Below, piece by piece: positions 1 to 10,560 of a stretch of 64,000 bases of DNA; within the stretch, counting starts at the first letter, position 1; each line of letters starts with the position of its first letter. The stretch is taken from contig CM077005.1 of NCBI GenBank assembly GCA_039090855.1, positions 20,251,921-20,315,920 of the forward strand, given 5' to 3'. Made by a program: the position numbers and the translations under genes. A model generated the notes under the pieces. It was given only the letters and a program-made list of their open reading frames with translations, was not told the DNA's origin and ran no database searches. Origin of the DNA: Macrothele yani (taxonomy: Eukaryota; Arthropoda; Arachnida; Araneae; Macrothelidae).

Positions 1-250
1 ACACTGATCTATGATAATTTTTAAAAATAATACTGGATACATTGCGAACACAAAGCAGAGTTCGAGATGGGCCGGGTACGGGTTCGATCGGTGTGTTGGA
101 TTTTTGTTTGGCGGCGGCTGCTTTCAGGCGTTCTCGATACTCACTGGTTCGTTGGGCTCCAGTCTTCTTGGGCTTCTTACATTCCTCATCACTTGCTCTT
201 GCCTCTCGTTTTGATTTTCTCCACTTTTGTTTGCGTTCATTCTGCGGCAT
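1..250 (-). CDS. Partial ORF with basic N-terminus of Helitron/PIF1-element type
   Basis: An open frame starts at ATG 248-250 and runs leftward off the window edge (about 83 codons) without a stop. The product begins MPQNERKQKWRK, is rich in K/R, and contains GAQRTSEYRERLKAAAAK. This matches the short basic AERxREYRxRxK segment often found at the start of arthropod Helitron or PIF1-helicase-like transposon proteins. No catalytic domain is visible because the frame is cut by the window. A tandem repeat begins just upstream of the ATG. It could also be a free-standing small nuclear ORF. Family assignment rests on composition and motif memory only. Confidence 0.4.
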   Translation of the reverse strand, partial: MPQNERKQKWRKSKREARASDEECKKPKKTGAQRTSEYRERLKAAAAKQKSNTPIEPVPGPSRTLLCVRNVSSIIFKNYHRSV

Positions 251-251
251 T

Positions 252-890
252 GTCAAAATGTTAACCCGTTCGCACGAAATTTTTATTTTTTATTTTTTAG
301 TTTAAACCACTGCGATATATATTATATATTTGAATAAATCTCGTCGAGAGCTTTGAAACGATACCGCGCACAGTCGGTTTACATTCACGGTTGTCCAGAT
401 AAACTGCGATATTTTCAAAAGTGTTCACTGGTTCACACGAAAACAATTTTTTAAATTCTTAGTTTCAGTCACTGCGATATGATCTTTATGTATTTGAACA
501 GATCTCGTCGAGAGTTTTAAAACGATACCACGTACAGTTGTTTTGCACTCACGTTGACCAGATAAACTGCGATAGTGTCAAAAGTGTTCACCAGTTCACA
601 GGAAAACAATTTTTTAAAATTTTAGTTTAAACCACTGCGATATGGCCTTTGTATATTTGAATAGATCTCGTCGAGAGTTTTAAAACGATACCACGATACC
701 GCGCACAGTCATTTTGCACTCACAGTTTTCCTGATAAACCGCGATATTGTCAAAAGTGTTTACCGGTTCACAAGAAAACAATTTTTAAAATGTTCAGTTC
801 AAACCTCTGCGAAATGGCCTTGAATAGATCTCGTCGAGAGCTTTAAAACGATACCAAGCACAGTCGTGTTGCGCTCGCGGTTACCGAAAT
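252..890. repeat. Tandem repeat, about 163-172 bp period, just under four copies
   Basis: The phrase TCAAAAGTGTT recurs at about 416, 578 and 750, with a diverged form at 253. Each copy also carries CACTGCGATAT and ATCTCGTCGAGAG. Spacing is 163, 162 and 172 bases; the longest unit contains a short duplication of GATACCAC. The array abuts the start codon of the minus-strand ORF at 1-250, so it may be that element's promoter or 5-prime repeat region. No coding potential is seen. Confidence 0.8.
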
Positions 891-1110
891 AGACTGAGTC
901 AAACGCGGCGGCACACCCAGAAATATTGCATCATCTCCCTCGCGCACAAAGAGCAAGGAGAGCATTGCGCAGTACGCGAATTGGACTCCATGCTGTTTAC
1001 GAATATCCTAACACGATTAGTGTGCGGCACGTATTTTTAACTCTATAATGATTTCAATTGGGACCTATTTTTGTCATGGCGGTTGGCCATCAGTCGCCCC
1101 GTGCTATCCG
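891..1110. other. Unassigned spacer
   Basis: Between the tandem array and the hAT remnant I see no repeat, tRNA-like sequence or credible reading frame. It contains a short GC-richer part near 900-960. Confidence 0.5.
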
Positions 1111-1119
1111 CGGATTTAG

Positions 1120-2757
1120 ACGTAGTCCTGCGTCAAAACGTTTCAGCGAGAATAAAGAAGACAGTTTGAAGATGCACTTTCAAAATATGCGTAGTAAATT
1201 CAACAATAAATTTCCAGTTGATGGCCGTAATCGTGTCAGTGAAATTGCCCGTTTGAAGTCACAGTTTCAAGATCAGAAGAGCAGCCTGAAGCAGTTTCTT
1301 TCGTCGAATGAACTGGTGACGTTAGTTAGTTATAAAGCCGCTTGGATACTGGCTAAGAAAAGGAAACCATTTTCTGATGATGAGATTGTAAAAGACATTT
1401 TGATCATTGTGATGGAATTCTTTTGGAAAACTACGAATCGAAGTTGAAGAATGATGTCCTCCAAAAAGTGCAGAAATTGCAGTTAAGCCGCCTGACGGTA
1501 GTTCGCAGAGTGCTGGAATTATCTAAAAACATAGAAGAGCAACTACTTGAACAATTGAACGACTGGGTTTTCCCTGGCGCTAAACGAGCTAACAGATTTT
1601 ACTGGCACGCGCAATTGATGTTTTGGGTTCGGTTTGTGCTTCCCGAGCTTACAATTCGTGAAGAAATCCTTGCACTTTGTTTACTGTGAGGTCAAAATTG
1701 TGGAACTGCACTATGCCGTGAATAATCGGTGTTTCACCCGGATTAAGACGGTTTACAGATCGTAAGCACGCCGTCTGGCGGTCAACAATAAATTTTCGGT
1801 AGATGAGCTGCATGTTCACGGTATTTAAAGTGTTTGAACTGTTTCTGTATTTTAACCTAGACAATCTGACAACGTTCTTCTTAAAGTGGTTATATACCTG
1901 TTTTCTCACGTGCAATGAATCGACTGGCAACACCTCTGTGGGCAACATGTTTTCATTTCCCGGTCATTAAACTGTTAATAAACATTAGGGTATGGAACTG
2001 TAAAATTACAGTTTGTTGACTGGCCACTCAGCTGCCGGAGTATCTACCGTAATTGCACTCTACAATTCTTTACAGTGTGATCTTCTTGGTTACTCAGTCC
2101 AGGAACTGGTTGTTCAGTAGATGTACTCTGTCTCTCCATTCCTCTCTATTCTCCGCCGTTCTCTTCAAGTCATAATATGTCGTAGTTTTGGTGTCTTGGA
2201 GTAATTGTTCCACAAAACCATTCCTTGGCCGTCCTCTTCCTCTTTTGCCTTGAATTTTCCCTTCTAAAACTTTCAAAATCGGGCCTCCATGGCGCAATGT
2301 GTGCCCCATCCATAACATTCTTCTTCTTTTTAACATGTTGATCAGATTCCTGGGTTCTCCCACTCTCTTCAGGACCTCCTCATTAGTCTTTCTATCAAGC
2401 CAACTTATTCTCTCCATTCTTCTATAACTCCACTGTGTGATATATTCGAAAAAAAAATTTGAAGCTTCAAAAGAAGTGTGACCTGGATCTGAAAAAGTTA
2501 ACTTCTATTACAACGGACGGTGCCCTCGGAATGAATGGAAGTATACATAGGGATTTGTTTCTCGTTTGAAGCAGCATTTGAGGGAGAATGGTGTGTAAAA
2601 CATGTTCCCCCCTTTCATTGCATTCTGCATCAGAAGAATTTGTCTGCTCAGATGCTCGAAAATGATACATTGGAAACTTTGATGGACATGGTTGTGAAAA
2701 CCATTAATTACATCCAAAGTGGACTCTTTCTTGACTCATGTGCCACCTTAGTATAAT
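1120..2757 (+). pseudogene. hAT transposase remnant (GTF2IRD2/ZBED-like), interrupted
   Basis: Three pieces read in order. Positions 1,120-1,415 encode the segment containing SYKAAWILAKKRKPFSDDE, typical of the helical part of ZBED5/GTF2IRD2-like hAT proteins. After a frameshift near 1,418, positions 1,423-1,689 contain LSRLTVVRRVLELSKNIEEQL and end at FVLPELTIREEILALCLL. The frame resumes near 2,466 with LDLKKLTSITTDGA and, after another shift, FHCILHQKNLSAQMLEN and VVKTINYIQSG. The usual first catalytic Asp region is not recognisable. About 770 bp (1,690-2,465) holding a minus-strand LINE tail separates pieces two and three, which suggests later insertion. It is clearly inactive. Confidence 0.75.
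2094..2417 (-). pseudogene. Non-LTR retrotransposon C-terminal fragment
   Basis: The 107-codon frame starts MERISWLDRKTNEEVLKRVGE and contains WMGHTLRHGG followed by EGKIQGKRGRGRPRN. This is the tail seen downstream of the reverse transcriptase in RTE/Jockey-like arthropod LINEs (TNEEVLxRVGE, GHxxR, GKRGRGRPR). No RT palm is present, so only a 3-prime piece inserted, as expected for 5-prime truncated LINE copies. It lies inside the broken hAT transposase in opposite orientation. Its sequence differs from the two RTE copies at 42-44 kb and 49-52 kb, so it is a separate family. Positions 1,690-2,093 are probably its 3-prime untranslated part. Confidence 0.75.
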
Positions 2758-3390
2758 AGTACGTCGTAGGCAACAGTTCTTGCTTCCTCGTTGATAACGT
2801 AGAGAACAGGAAGATAAATAGTACAAAGCGAGGAAAACGATGTAAACATTTTAGTTTCATTGAAACCACGGAATATTACTTCATGGGGTTTAAACTAGAA
2901 CTAATGTATTCAGTAACATTAAATCTGAAAAAAGGAACACGGGGCATTGCCCTGACAATAGAAATATACATTTGGCGTCACCTAGAAGCAGAATTTGTCA
3001 CTGCAAAACGGATAATATACAGTATTTTATTTCATTTCACTTATTATTTCTGTTGTTATAGATTCATGATTTATTGTTACATTGTTATTTATCTATTTTT
3101 ATAACAACAGCAAGGAAGCTCCGGGAAAAGGCCTCACAGAGTCCTGACTTAAACCCGAGCTCCCTAAATAAAGTCAACAATCCAAGACAGCAATGGAATT
3201 ATTATTGAATAGTATAACATGAAATCTCCGCGGCGCTACAATTAGAGATCACTCTTGCCCTCCAACTTTCCGAATAACCTTTCTTTCCCATCTCTTTTTA
3301 TTATAATTATAATTTGTCTGTATTTTTGCAGTTAGTTTAATATATAAGCTTTCAGTTTTTTTAATATAAGTTATAGTTATTGATTTCTCT
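2758..3390. other. No gene recognised
   Basis: AT-rich sequence with only short frames. I see no motif, tRNA-like structure or terminal repeat here. Confidence 0.5.
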
Positions 3391-3397
3391 TAGTTCT

Positions 3398-3664
3398 CTA
3401 GTTAAAGAATTCCAAAATCTTGGTCCACAGTAATGTAGACTGTTTTATGATTACAGTTTTAGGTGAAATTGGTATTAGTATATGCTGATTTCTAGTATCA
3501 TATTGATGTGTATAAGTAGTTATTTTTATTAGATCATGTTCTATGTTATTTTTTATTCTTTTATACATAATTTTCCATAAGTTAAAATCATATAATTGCT
3601 TAACAGTCATTATATTATATTTATTAGGGAAAACTTTTGTAAAACCATGAATACCCAACCGCAT
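3398..3664 (-). pseudogene. LINE reverse-transcriptase C-terminal tail (CR1/Jockey-like)
   Basis: The 88-codon frame ends with HQYDTRNQHILIPISPKTV followed by an aromatic-rich tail. The YxTRxxxxLxxP signature marks the extreme C-terminus of many arthropod CR1/Jockey-type LINE ORF2 proteins, just after the reverse transcriptase. The preceding part (VKQLYDFNLWKIMYKR) fits the same region. Upstream codons (3,665-3,720) contain stops, so this is a short 5-prime truncated copy. The RT core is absent. Confidence 0.55.
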
Positions 3665-3935
3665 CTAATTATTGCTGTTAAAGTTGTATTTTAAATCTAT
3701 TAGTCTAATAAATTTATTTTGAAATATTTGCAGTAATCAAAATCGTTATGAGTACTTCCATGCAAAAATATTTTTTTCACTCATTTCATCTTCCATTAAC
3801 AGAGACATCGTAAAAGAAACATTTAGATCACCAAGAGAGAGCATGAAAAAAAGAAGAGAGCATGAGTAAGAAAAAAATGCTAAAAACAGCAGAGAATCAA
3901 TTTACTAGAATTATTTGGTTCCAAGGTGCTTCTGA
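3665..3935. other. AT-rich spacer, nothing recognised
   Basis: Low-complexity AT-rich sequence between the LINE tail and the tRNA-derived tandem array; no feature seen. Confidence 0.5.
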
Positions 3936-3939
3936 TTAT

Positions 3940-5105
3940 TGTGGCGTACTACAGAGGTAAAACACGTGTCAAGACGACAAATCTGCAGCGATACATTCCG
4001 TCCGTGTAGCTTAGTTGGAAGAGCAACTTACTCCGCAGTGAGTGAGGAGCTGATTCGATCCTCGTCACGAACAAAATTGTGTTTTCACATTGGCACCAGA
4101 ACGTGAAACTGGACCTAATGGCCGTTGGGTTCTTCAAAAGATGTGTGATTTTTGTTCCACACATCGTCTGGAATTAATGAAACAATTCCTACTTCGCTTA
4201 AATATATATATATATATATATATATAAGAGGGAGATGATGTGACGTACTACAAGAGGTTAATCACGTGTCAAGACGACAAATCTGCAGCGATACATTCCG
4301 TCCGTGTAGCTTAGTTGGAAGAGCAACTTACTCCGCAGTGAGTGAGGAGCTGATTCGATCCTCGTCACGAACAAAATTGTGTTTTCACATTGGCACCAGA
4401 ACGTGAAACTGGACCTAATGGCCGTTGGGTTCTTCAAAAGATGTGTGATTTTTGTTCCACACATCGTCTGGAATTAATGAAACAATTCCTACTTCGCTTA
4501 AATATATATATATATATATATATATAAGAGGGAGATGATGTGACGTACTACAAGAGGTTAATCACGTGTCAAGACGACAAATCTGCAGCGATACATTCCG
4601 TCCGTGTAGCTTAGTTGGAAGAGCAACTTACTCCGCAGTGAGTGAGGAGCTGATTCGATCCTCGTCACGAACAAAATTGTGTTTTCACATTGGCACCAGA
4701 ACGTGAAACTGGACCTAATGGCCGTTGGGTTCTTCAAAAGATGTGTGATTTTTGTTCCACACATCGTCCGGAATTAATGAAACAATTCCTACTTCGCTTA
4801 AATATATATATATATATATATAAGAGGGAGATGATGTGACGTACTACAAGAGGTTAATCACGTGTCAAGACGACAAATCTGCAGCGATACATTCCGTCCG
4901 TGTAGCTTAGTTGGAAGAGCAACTTACTCCGCAGTGAGTGAGGAGCTGATTCGATCCTCGTCACGAACAAAATTGTGTTTTCACATTGGCACCAGAACGT
5001 GAAACTGGACCTAATGGCCGTTGGGTTCTTCAAAAGATGTGTGATTTTTGTTCCACACATCGTCTGGAATTAATGAAATAATTCCTACTTCGCTTAAATA
5101 AATAA

Positions 5106-5142
<37 letters not shown>

Positions 5143-5260
5143 AGGGAGATGATGTGACGTACTACAAGAGGTTAATCACTTGTCAAGACGACAAATCTGC
5201 AGCGATACATTCTGTCCGTGTAGCTTAGTTGGGAGAGCAACCTACCCCGGAGTTAGGGGG
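3940..5260 (+). repeat. Tandem array of a tRNA-derived SINE-like unit (about 300 bp, four full copies plus a partial)
   Basis: Each unit has a tRNA-like head (4,000-4,073; 4,300-4,373; 4,600-4,673; 4,896-4,969; decayed at 5,214), a roughly 130-bp body, a (TA)n tract of variable length, and a joint containing GGGAGATGATGTGACGTAC. Units 1-4 differ by only a few bases apart from the TA tract. The head has a 7-bp acceptor stem with one mismatch, a GCTT/GAGC D stem and a TTCGAT T loop, but an abnormal anticodon loop (6 or 8 bases). It is therefore SINE-like, not a working tRNA. A related head with the same upstream motif lies at 48,868-49,035. Confidence 0.85.
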
Positions 5261-5261
5261 C

Positions 5262-5759
5262 GCGGACAAATTTGTATTTTCACAAGATCGAATAAGTAAA
5301 AGAAAGAAAAATTTTGGCAAGGACAGTAGCAATTATTGTTGCAATATTACGATAATTTGTTGAAATATTCTTGTGTTCTTGGTTAATTATGCGCATTAAA
5401 ATAAAATACATATGAAAGTGGTATTGCAAATATATTCGCTTTACATACGAAGGGAAAAGTGCTTTTGTTCGTTTATTTTTGTTTCCTATTCGAATGCTGA
5501 AATCTGCTTTCGTGTAACTATTTTAAGGATGATCGATTTTTTGCTTACTTTCTGCCACACCTTTTTATGTGGGCAAGTTTGGTCACACCTGTATTCTTTA
5601 GCAGCATCAAAAAAGAAATGATATAATAAATACAAAATAATGCTAACAGGGGAACGGTCCGGACCGTTGTCGCTAGATGCACAGTGTTTGTTATATCATT
5701 TGACAGTACTGAAGGGGTAATGTATAATGACAAATTTTTAGGTACTATGAAATATAAAT
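5262..5759. other. No gene recognised
   Basis: Unique-looking AT-rich DNA with only short frames lacking motifs. Confidence 0.5.
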
Positions 5760-5969
5760 GTGGCGCAGTGGTCTAAGCGATGGCTTCTGATCATTCGTCC
5801 AAAAGGGGGTCCGGGTTTGAATCCCGATGAGGCATGGATGTTGTGTTTGTCTTACGGCACTGGCTCTTTCCCTTTCCTGGAACCAGTGACTCTAAATTAG
5901 GGACGGGCGACTGCTTATAGCCCATTGAGTTGCTCACGGTGATCGTTAAACCTCCAATTAAAAAAATAT
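5760..5969 (+). mobile_element. tRNA-derived SINE, family 2, copy A
   Basis: The head has tRNA-type boxes (TGGCGCAGTGGTCTAAGCG and GGGTTTGAATCCC). The body contains GCATGGATGTTGTGTTTGTC, GCACTGGCTCT and GGGACGGGCGACTGC, ending in an A-rich and (TA)n tail. Three further copies occur at 35,461, 39,422 and 40,497. Pol III transcription from the internal boxes and LINE-driven insertion are the expected mode for such elements. Confidence 0.85.
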
Positions 5970-6150
5970 ATATATATATAAATGATGAAGTTATAGGACA
6001 TCAAAGAACACTGGCAGAGACAATATTCATGGAATCTCCATTACTCTTGCGGCCCGTATCGGAATGGTTTTTGTTGTTTTAAACAATTGGTATACATTAC
6101 AAAGTATTCATGAATGGATATACAGTACAGCGTGTTCAGTAATCGATATA

Positions 6151-7369
6151 CACTATCTACCAGCAAGTAATTGGACACCTGTGATAGCAAAGGAAAACGA
6201 AGTTTATTCACCTTCAATAGTTGGTGGAGCCTCCACGAGCAGCGATTACAGCTGCGACCCTCCGGGGTATACTCTCAACCAGCCGTTGTACGACGGCTAA
6301 CGGTATTTTCTTCCACTCGGCTTGGAGAAGACAGGTCAGTTCCTTCACCGATTTCGGACGGTGTGGGCACCCCTTAAGTCGACGCTCCAACTCGTCCCAG
6401 AGGTGCTCGATAGGGTTAAGGTCCGGGATCTGCGCTGGCTAGTTCATTCGATTAACTCCATTGTCACCATACCAAGCCAGGGTGGACCTCGCAACATGAC
6501 AGGTGGCATTGTCATCCTGAAAGAAACATGGGTCCACCCCGTAAAACTGCCACAACGTAGGAAGCGCATGGTCATCCAAAATGGTGCAGTAGGTCTCGGC
6601 GTTGAGTCTACTAGCAATTGCGACCAAGTGACCCGTGCTATACCAGGAAAAACACCCCCATAGCATAATTCCACCGCCGCCGAACTTCACAGTTGGCACA
6701 ATACATTCCGGCAGGAGGCGTTCTCCAGGCAGACGCCAAACCCAGACCCTGCCATACGAACGGTAGAGGGTGAACCTTGATTCGTCGCTCCAGAGAACCT
6801 GTTTCCACTGTTCAACGGTCCACTGTCGACGTTCTTTGCACCACGTTAGCCGAGCAGCGCTATTGGACTTGGTGATCAAAGGCTTGTGGGCGGCAGCACG
6901 TCCATGATAACCGAGCAGATGGGCTTCCTTACGGATGGTATTCATCGAAAGAACACTCCCGGATGCCTGTTGAAACTCCTCGCGGATGTGGCCCGTCGAT
7001 TTAGTGCGGTTCTTCCGAATTTCTCTGGCCAGTACCCGTCGGTCTCTAACTCCCAGTTTTGTGGATCTGCTGGGTCGGGGCACATTCCGACAGTCACCTC
7101 TCATCTTCCACTTGCCAATGACGTAGGCCACTGTCGATTTTGGGTATTTCAACTCGCTGGATATGTCACGTATGGATCGGCCATTTCTGTGATACCCGAC
7201 GATTACACCTTTCTCGAAATCAGAGAGCTCCGAACTGCGTAGCATCTTGCATGCGACTGGTTGCGTTGTTGTTTCCCACACGATATTTAACGGCGGCGGC
7301 CGTGACGTGTATTAGGACCGCAGATATCGTCGATTGCAGGGGTGTCCAATTACTTGTTGGTAGATAGTG
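6151..7369 (-). mobile_element. Tc1-like transposon, complete with terminal inverted repeats
   Basis: The left end CACTATCTACCAGCAAGTAA and right end matching GGTAGATAGTG form inverted repeats of about 30 bp. TA target duplications lie at 6,149-6,150 and 7,370-7,371. The length of 1,219 bp is typical for Tc1. It carries one transposase gene on the minus strand. A diverged relative with similar termini lies at 40,961-42,174. Confidence 0.93.
6214..7245 (-). pseudogene. Tc1 transposase (DD34E), single nonsense codon
   Basis: The frame runs from ATG 7,243-7,245 ([13 protein letters not shown]) to a stop at 6,214-6,216, 343 codons including one internal TAG at 6,439-6,441. An N-terminal paired-type HTH ([20 protein letters not shown]) is followed by a second HTH and the DDE domain. 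Catalytic positions are visible: [16 protein letters not shown] and PDLNPIEH, with 34 residues between the second Asp and the Glu. The TAG falls just after GVNRMN, where related elements have Trp, so this copy decayed very recently. A GTG a few codons upstream could extend the frame, but the ATG matches relatives. Confidence 0.9.
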
Positions 7370-7371
7370 TA

Positions 7372-8331
7372 CATTGCACTCCCCTTTCATGTACGACAAA
7401 AAAATATGAAGATCTTTAGTTATGGAATGATCCAAACAAAAGTAGTTCTCACATTTCATGAATGCTGTTTCCTCGCAATCTTCTCTACCACATTCTTCAA
7501 TTAGGCCCTATTCAAAACAATACTGGAGAGGTGTTTGGAAGTATCCACGGTGAGTAGTGACGTAACCACACTTGTAAGATTCAAAGCGGATTGGGTTTTG
7601 AAATCGAGGCGCTGAAAACTGATAGTGAACAAAAGACTGCAGACTGAGAAAGTGGTCTCTGTGCCAAAAGTTCATGTCTGATGTTACCAACGCAGAATCC
7701 GTTATGAATTTAACCATATTTTTATAGGGACTTCTTGCACTTATTTTTATAGAAAATAATTGTAAGAAGTTCTAATATAACATTCATAATACACATACAT
7801 TGTATAATATAATGCTCATGAACAAGGCTCTAGTGGCTCCCCCTGTTGTCCATAGCTCAAAGTTTGGATATAAACATATCTTATGATCCTCTACCTAAAC
7901 AACATACTTTGGTTTTGCAATCAGCGACAACCACATGTCCGTTTACTTGTAAGTCTCTGTCTCTTGCAGGAACAGTGATAGCAGCATATGCGTATATATA
8001 TCCATAGAGCACAGAAGAACTAGAAATTATCGAGAAGACAAAGAAATTTAAGGCATAGCTCCTCATTTGAGTTGACAAGAAAAGGATTTTTCCAATCGGT
8101 CTCCAAAAAACATCGAGAGAGTACCCTGGTACTCTTTTGTAGATAGTTTATGCTATGCATCTTTCACATGCCATGATCTTTGTAGGTGCGAAATAGAACG
8201 AGAGCTTCGAGAGCATACGCTTATTTACGTATAATACATTGCATTTATTCCCGTCACTCGCGACCACACCAAGACGCTATCCGGTACATACTAAGTGAAA
8301 TTAAATCATAACAACAAACAATAAGGTTTAT
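7372..8331. other. Intergenic stretch; one doubtful small secreted ORF
   Basis: No transposon ends are seen. The only frame with any shape is on the minus strand at 7,881-8,066 (61 codons, ATG start). It has a hydrophobic N-terminus resembling a signal peptide (NFFVFSIISSSSVLYGYIYAYA) cut here for brevity at its polar part, and a Cys-containing tail (DCKTKVCCLG). With no homology recalled, it may be chance. Confidence 0.25.
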
Positions 8332-8505
8332 TATTAGGTGCTTGAATTAATTCCCGCTGTTGCCCAATAGAGCGCAGCTGCGGTGCGCTATGACCCGGAC
8401 CACACGTGACCTCCTTGCGCACGCACGTACCGTCCGTAGTCTGGGCGAAGCAGTGTGTGACACGCAATCGGAGGGCACAGAACGCGAGTTTGTATCCCAA
8501 TCACG

Positions 8506-9187
8506 ATGTCGAATTTCGTACCAAAAAAGGAGCATTTGCGGGAAGCATTACTCTTCTGCTTTCATCTCAAGAAATCTGCAGCGGAAAGTCATCATTTGCT
8601 AGTGCAGGACTAATGGGAACATGCCCTATTGAAAACAACATGCAGAGAGTGGTTCCGACGCTTCAAAGCCAACGAATATGACGTGAAGGACAGAGAGCGC
8701 CCTGGGCAGCCGAAAAAGTTCGAAGATGGCGCATTGGAAGGCTTTTTTGGACGAGGATTCATGTCAGACGCTACACGAGTTGTCTGGAACACTACGGGTC
8801 GATGAGTCAACGGTTAGAAAACGTTTAAAGGCAATGGGAATGATCCAGAAGCTCGGAAACTGGATCCCACATGACAAGGTTATTCTTCTCCACGACAACG
8901 CTAGACCTCATGTCGTCAAATCCGTGAAGGAACTCTTGGAGGCCCTTAGCTGGGACTACTTACCCCACCCGCCTTTTCCACGGACATTGCTTCCTTGGAC
9001 TTTCATTTGTTCCCGGTCGCTACAAGACGGCCTGTCTGAGCAGCATTTCATTTCTGTCGCGGATATCCAAAAATTGCCTCGATGCATGGTTCGCCTCGAA
9101 AGAAACTGCATTTTTCTACCGCGGAATCCATTTGTTACCCCAACGGTGGGATAGTGTCGTAGCTGTCAACGGACACTACTTTGAATA
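8506..9187 (+). pseudogene. mariner transposase, internally deleted
   Basis: Starts at ATG 8,506 (MSNFVPKKEHLREALLFCF). It has the mariner N-terminal HTH and WFRRFKANEYDVKDRERPG, then after frameshifts DEDSCQT and RLKAMGMIQKLGNWIPH. This joins directly to DKVILLHDNARPHVV, so the block containing the first catalytic Asp (TGDEKW region) is deleted. Stops and shifts follow; the end resembles the usual SVVAVNGHYFE tail at 9,187. It is a dead DD34D mariner. Its decay predates or accompanies the palindromic insertion. Confidence 0.85.
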
Positions 9188-9241
9188 GACTATCCTGTAC
9201 CGTTCTGTGGCAACACACAGGTGTTTGTGTGGCAAAAAACA

Positions 9242-9247
9242 GCGGGA
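9242..9247. other. 6-bp target site duplication, left copy (GCGGGA)
   Basis: GCGGGA immediately precedes the AG terminus of the palindrome and recurs at 24,077-24,082 immediately after its CT terminus. The left mariner terminus (8,334 onward) contains the undisturbed complement TCCCGC, which confirms the original sequence. Confidence 0.95.
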
Positions 9248-9777
9248 AGTAGAGGGAAATGACCGATCCGAGCTTAAAGTGGAGCCCATAGACTTAACAT
9301 TAGGCTCCTTCTGGAGCAGGTGGAGCCAGCTGGAGCAAGCTGCAGTCGAGCAAACGGAAGGGGCGTGGTCAGTAGCAGCCTCCAATTCCCCGCTGCAATT
9401 TTTCCCCTCCGACCGAAGGGTGTGCTTATCTCCGAAGATAGTAGTATTTATTGGACTTTGTCGAATTTTGGGGGGAAATCAATGAAGGTTTATTCCTTTT
9501 TTTTTTTTTTAATTTAATGAAGGTTTATTCATTATTTATTTTCCCCTCTCTCGACCCCATCCCCTTAGGTTATTGTTATGTAAAACGTTTTTTCCCTCGT
9601 AATTTGTTGATGTATTTTTTTCAATTAATTTTCATGAATTCCTCATGTGTCTTCCCTAATGAAAATTATGTAGGGTAAGTATTAATTAATCATTTCTCTT
9701 TTTTTTTCTCGAATAATACGGTCATGTCCTCATCTCAAGAAATGTTATTATGATATCTTATTTTTGTTCATAAATGT
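9248..9777. repeat. Outer terminal segment of the left arm
   Basis: This end carries several GGAGC repeats (about 9,280-9,345), a poly-T tract near 9,497 and AT-rich sequence. It is mirrored at 23,550-24,076. No gene is seen. As the terminal segment it is the likely site of integrase binding and, in related viruses, of replication initiation; that role is inferred only. Confidence 0.6.
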
Positions 9778-9779
9778 TT

Positions 9780-10560
9780 GATTTTGAGGGATGGCAACGC
9801 CCGAGTGGGAAAGGGGTTGGATATAGGGGGATGGCAACTCGATGTGTTGCCCCCTAGCGGTGCTTCTTGGAACTTTCGATTGATCTTTAATTTTGAGGGA
9901 TGGCAACGCCCGAGTGGAAAAGGGGTTGGATATAGGGGGATGGCAACTCGATGTGTTGCCCCCTAGCGGTGCTTCTTGGAACTTTCGATTGATCTTTGAT
10001 TTTGAGGGATGGCAACGCCCGAGTGGAAAAGGGGTTGGATATAGGGGGATGGCAACTCGATGTATTGCCCCCTAGCGGTGCTTCTTGGAACTTTCGATTG
10101 ATCTTTGATTTTGAGGGATGGCAACGCCCGAGTGGAAAAGGGGTTGGATATAGGGGGATGACAACTCGATGTGTTGCCCCTAGCGGTGCTTCTTGGAACT
10201 TTCGATTGATCTTTGATTTTGAGGGATGGCAACGCCCGAGTGGGAAAGGGGTTGGATATAGGGGGATGTCAACTCGATGTGCTGCCCCCTAGCGGTGCTT
10301 CTTGGAACTTTCGATTGATCTTTGATTTTGAGGGATGGCAACGCTCGAGTGGGAAAGGGGTTGGATATAGGGGGATGCCAACTCGATGTACTACCCCTAG
10401 CGATGCTTCTTGGAACTTTCGATAGATCTTTGATTTTGGGGGATGGCAACGACCGAGTGGGGAAAGGGCACTGCGTAGGTGTTAGATATGATGATGCTTC
10501 TTGGAACTTTATTATTTCGATGGATCTTTGATTTTGAGGGATGGCAACGACTGAGTGGGG
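9780..10560. repeat. 109-bp subterminal tandem repeat, left arm
   Basis: About seven copies of a unit starting GATTTTGAGGGATGGCAACG recur every 108-109 bases; later copies are more diverged. Each unit contains GGCAAC and GTTGCC, giving a small internal inverted repeat. Because 109 is not a multiple of three, open frames across it shift frame in every copy, so they are not evidence for a protein. The position, about 530 bp from the end and mirrored in the right arm, would suit iteron-like or regulatory repeats. Confidence 0.85.

Larger units (their letters stand above)
8334..9247 (+). mobile_element. mariner element, left part (split by the palindromic insertion)
   Basis: The left terminus TTAGGTGCTTGAATTAATTC follows a TA at 8,332-8,333. 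The matching right terminus is found 14.8 kb away at 24,083-24,100, followed by TA 24,101-24,102. Removing the insert and one 6-bp duplication gives a 932-bp mariner whose two ends are mirror images, so the insert landed in the right terminal repeat. The element also lost the middle of its transposase. Confidence 0.9.

Noticed and set aside
3949..5060. Four repeated minus-strand frames in the tRNA-like array as a multi-copy gene
   Set aside because: They lie across tRNA-derived SINE units and end in the unit itself; the similarity is that of the DNA repeat.
9778..10425. Repetitive protein read from the 109-bp repeats (both arms, both strands)
   Set aside because: 109 is not a multiple of three, so the frames are by-products of the repeat and occur on both strands.
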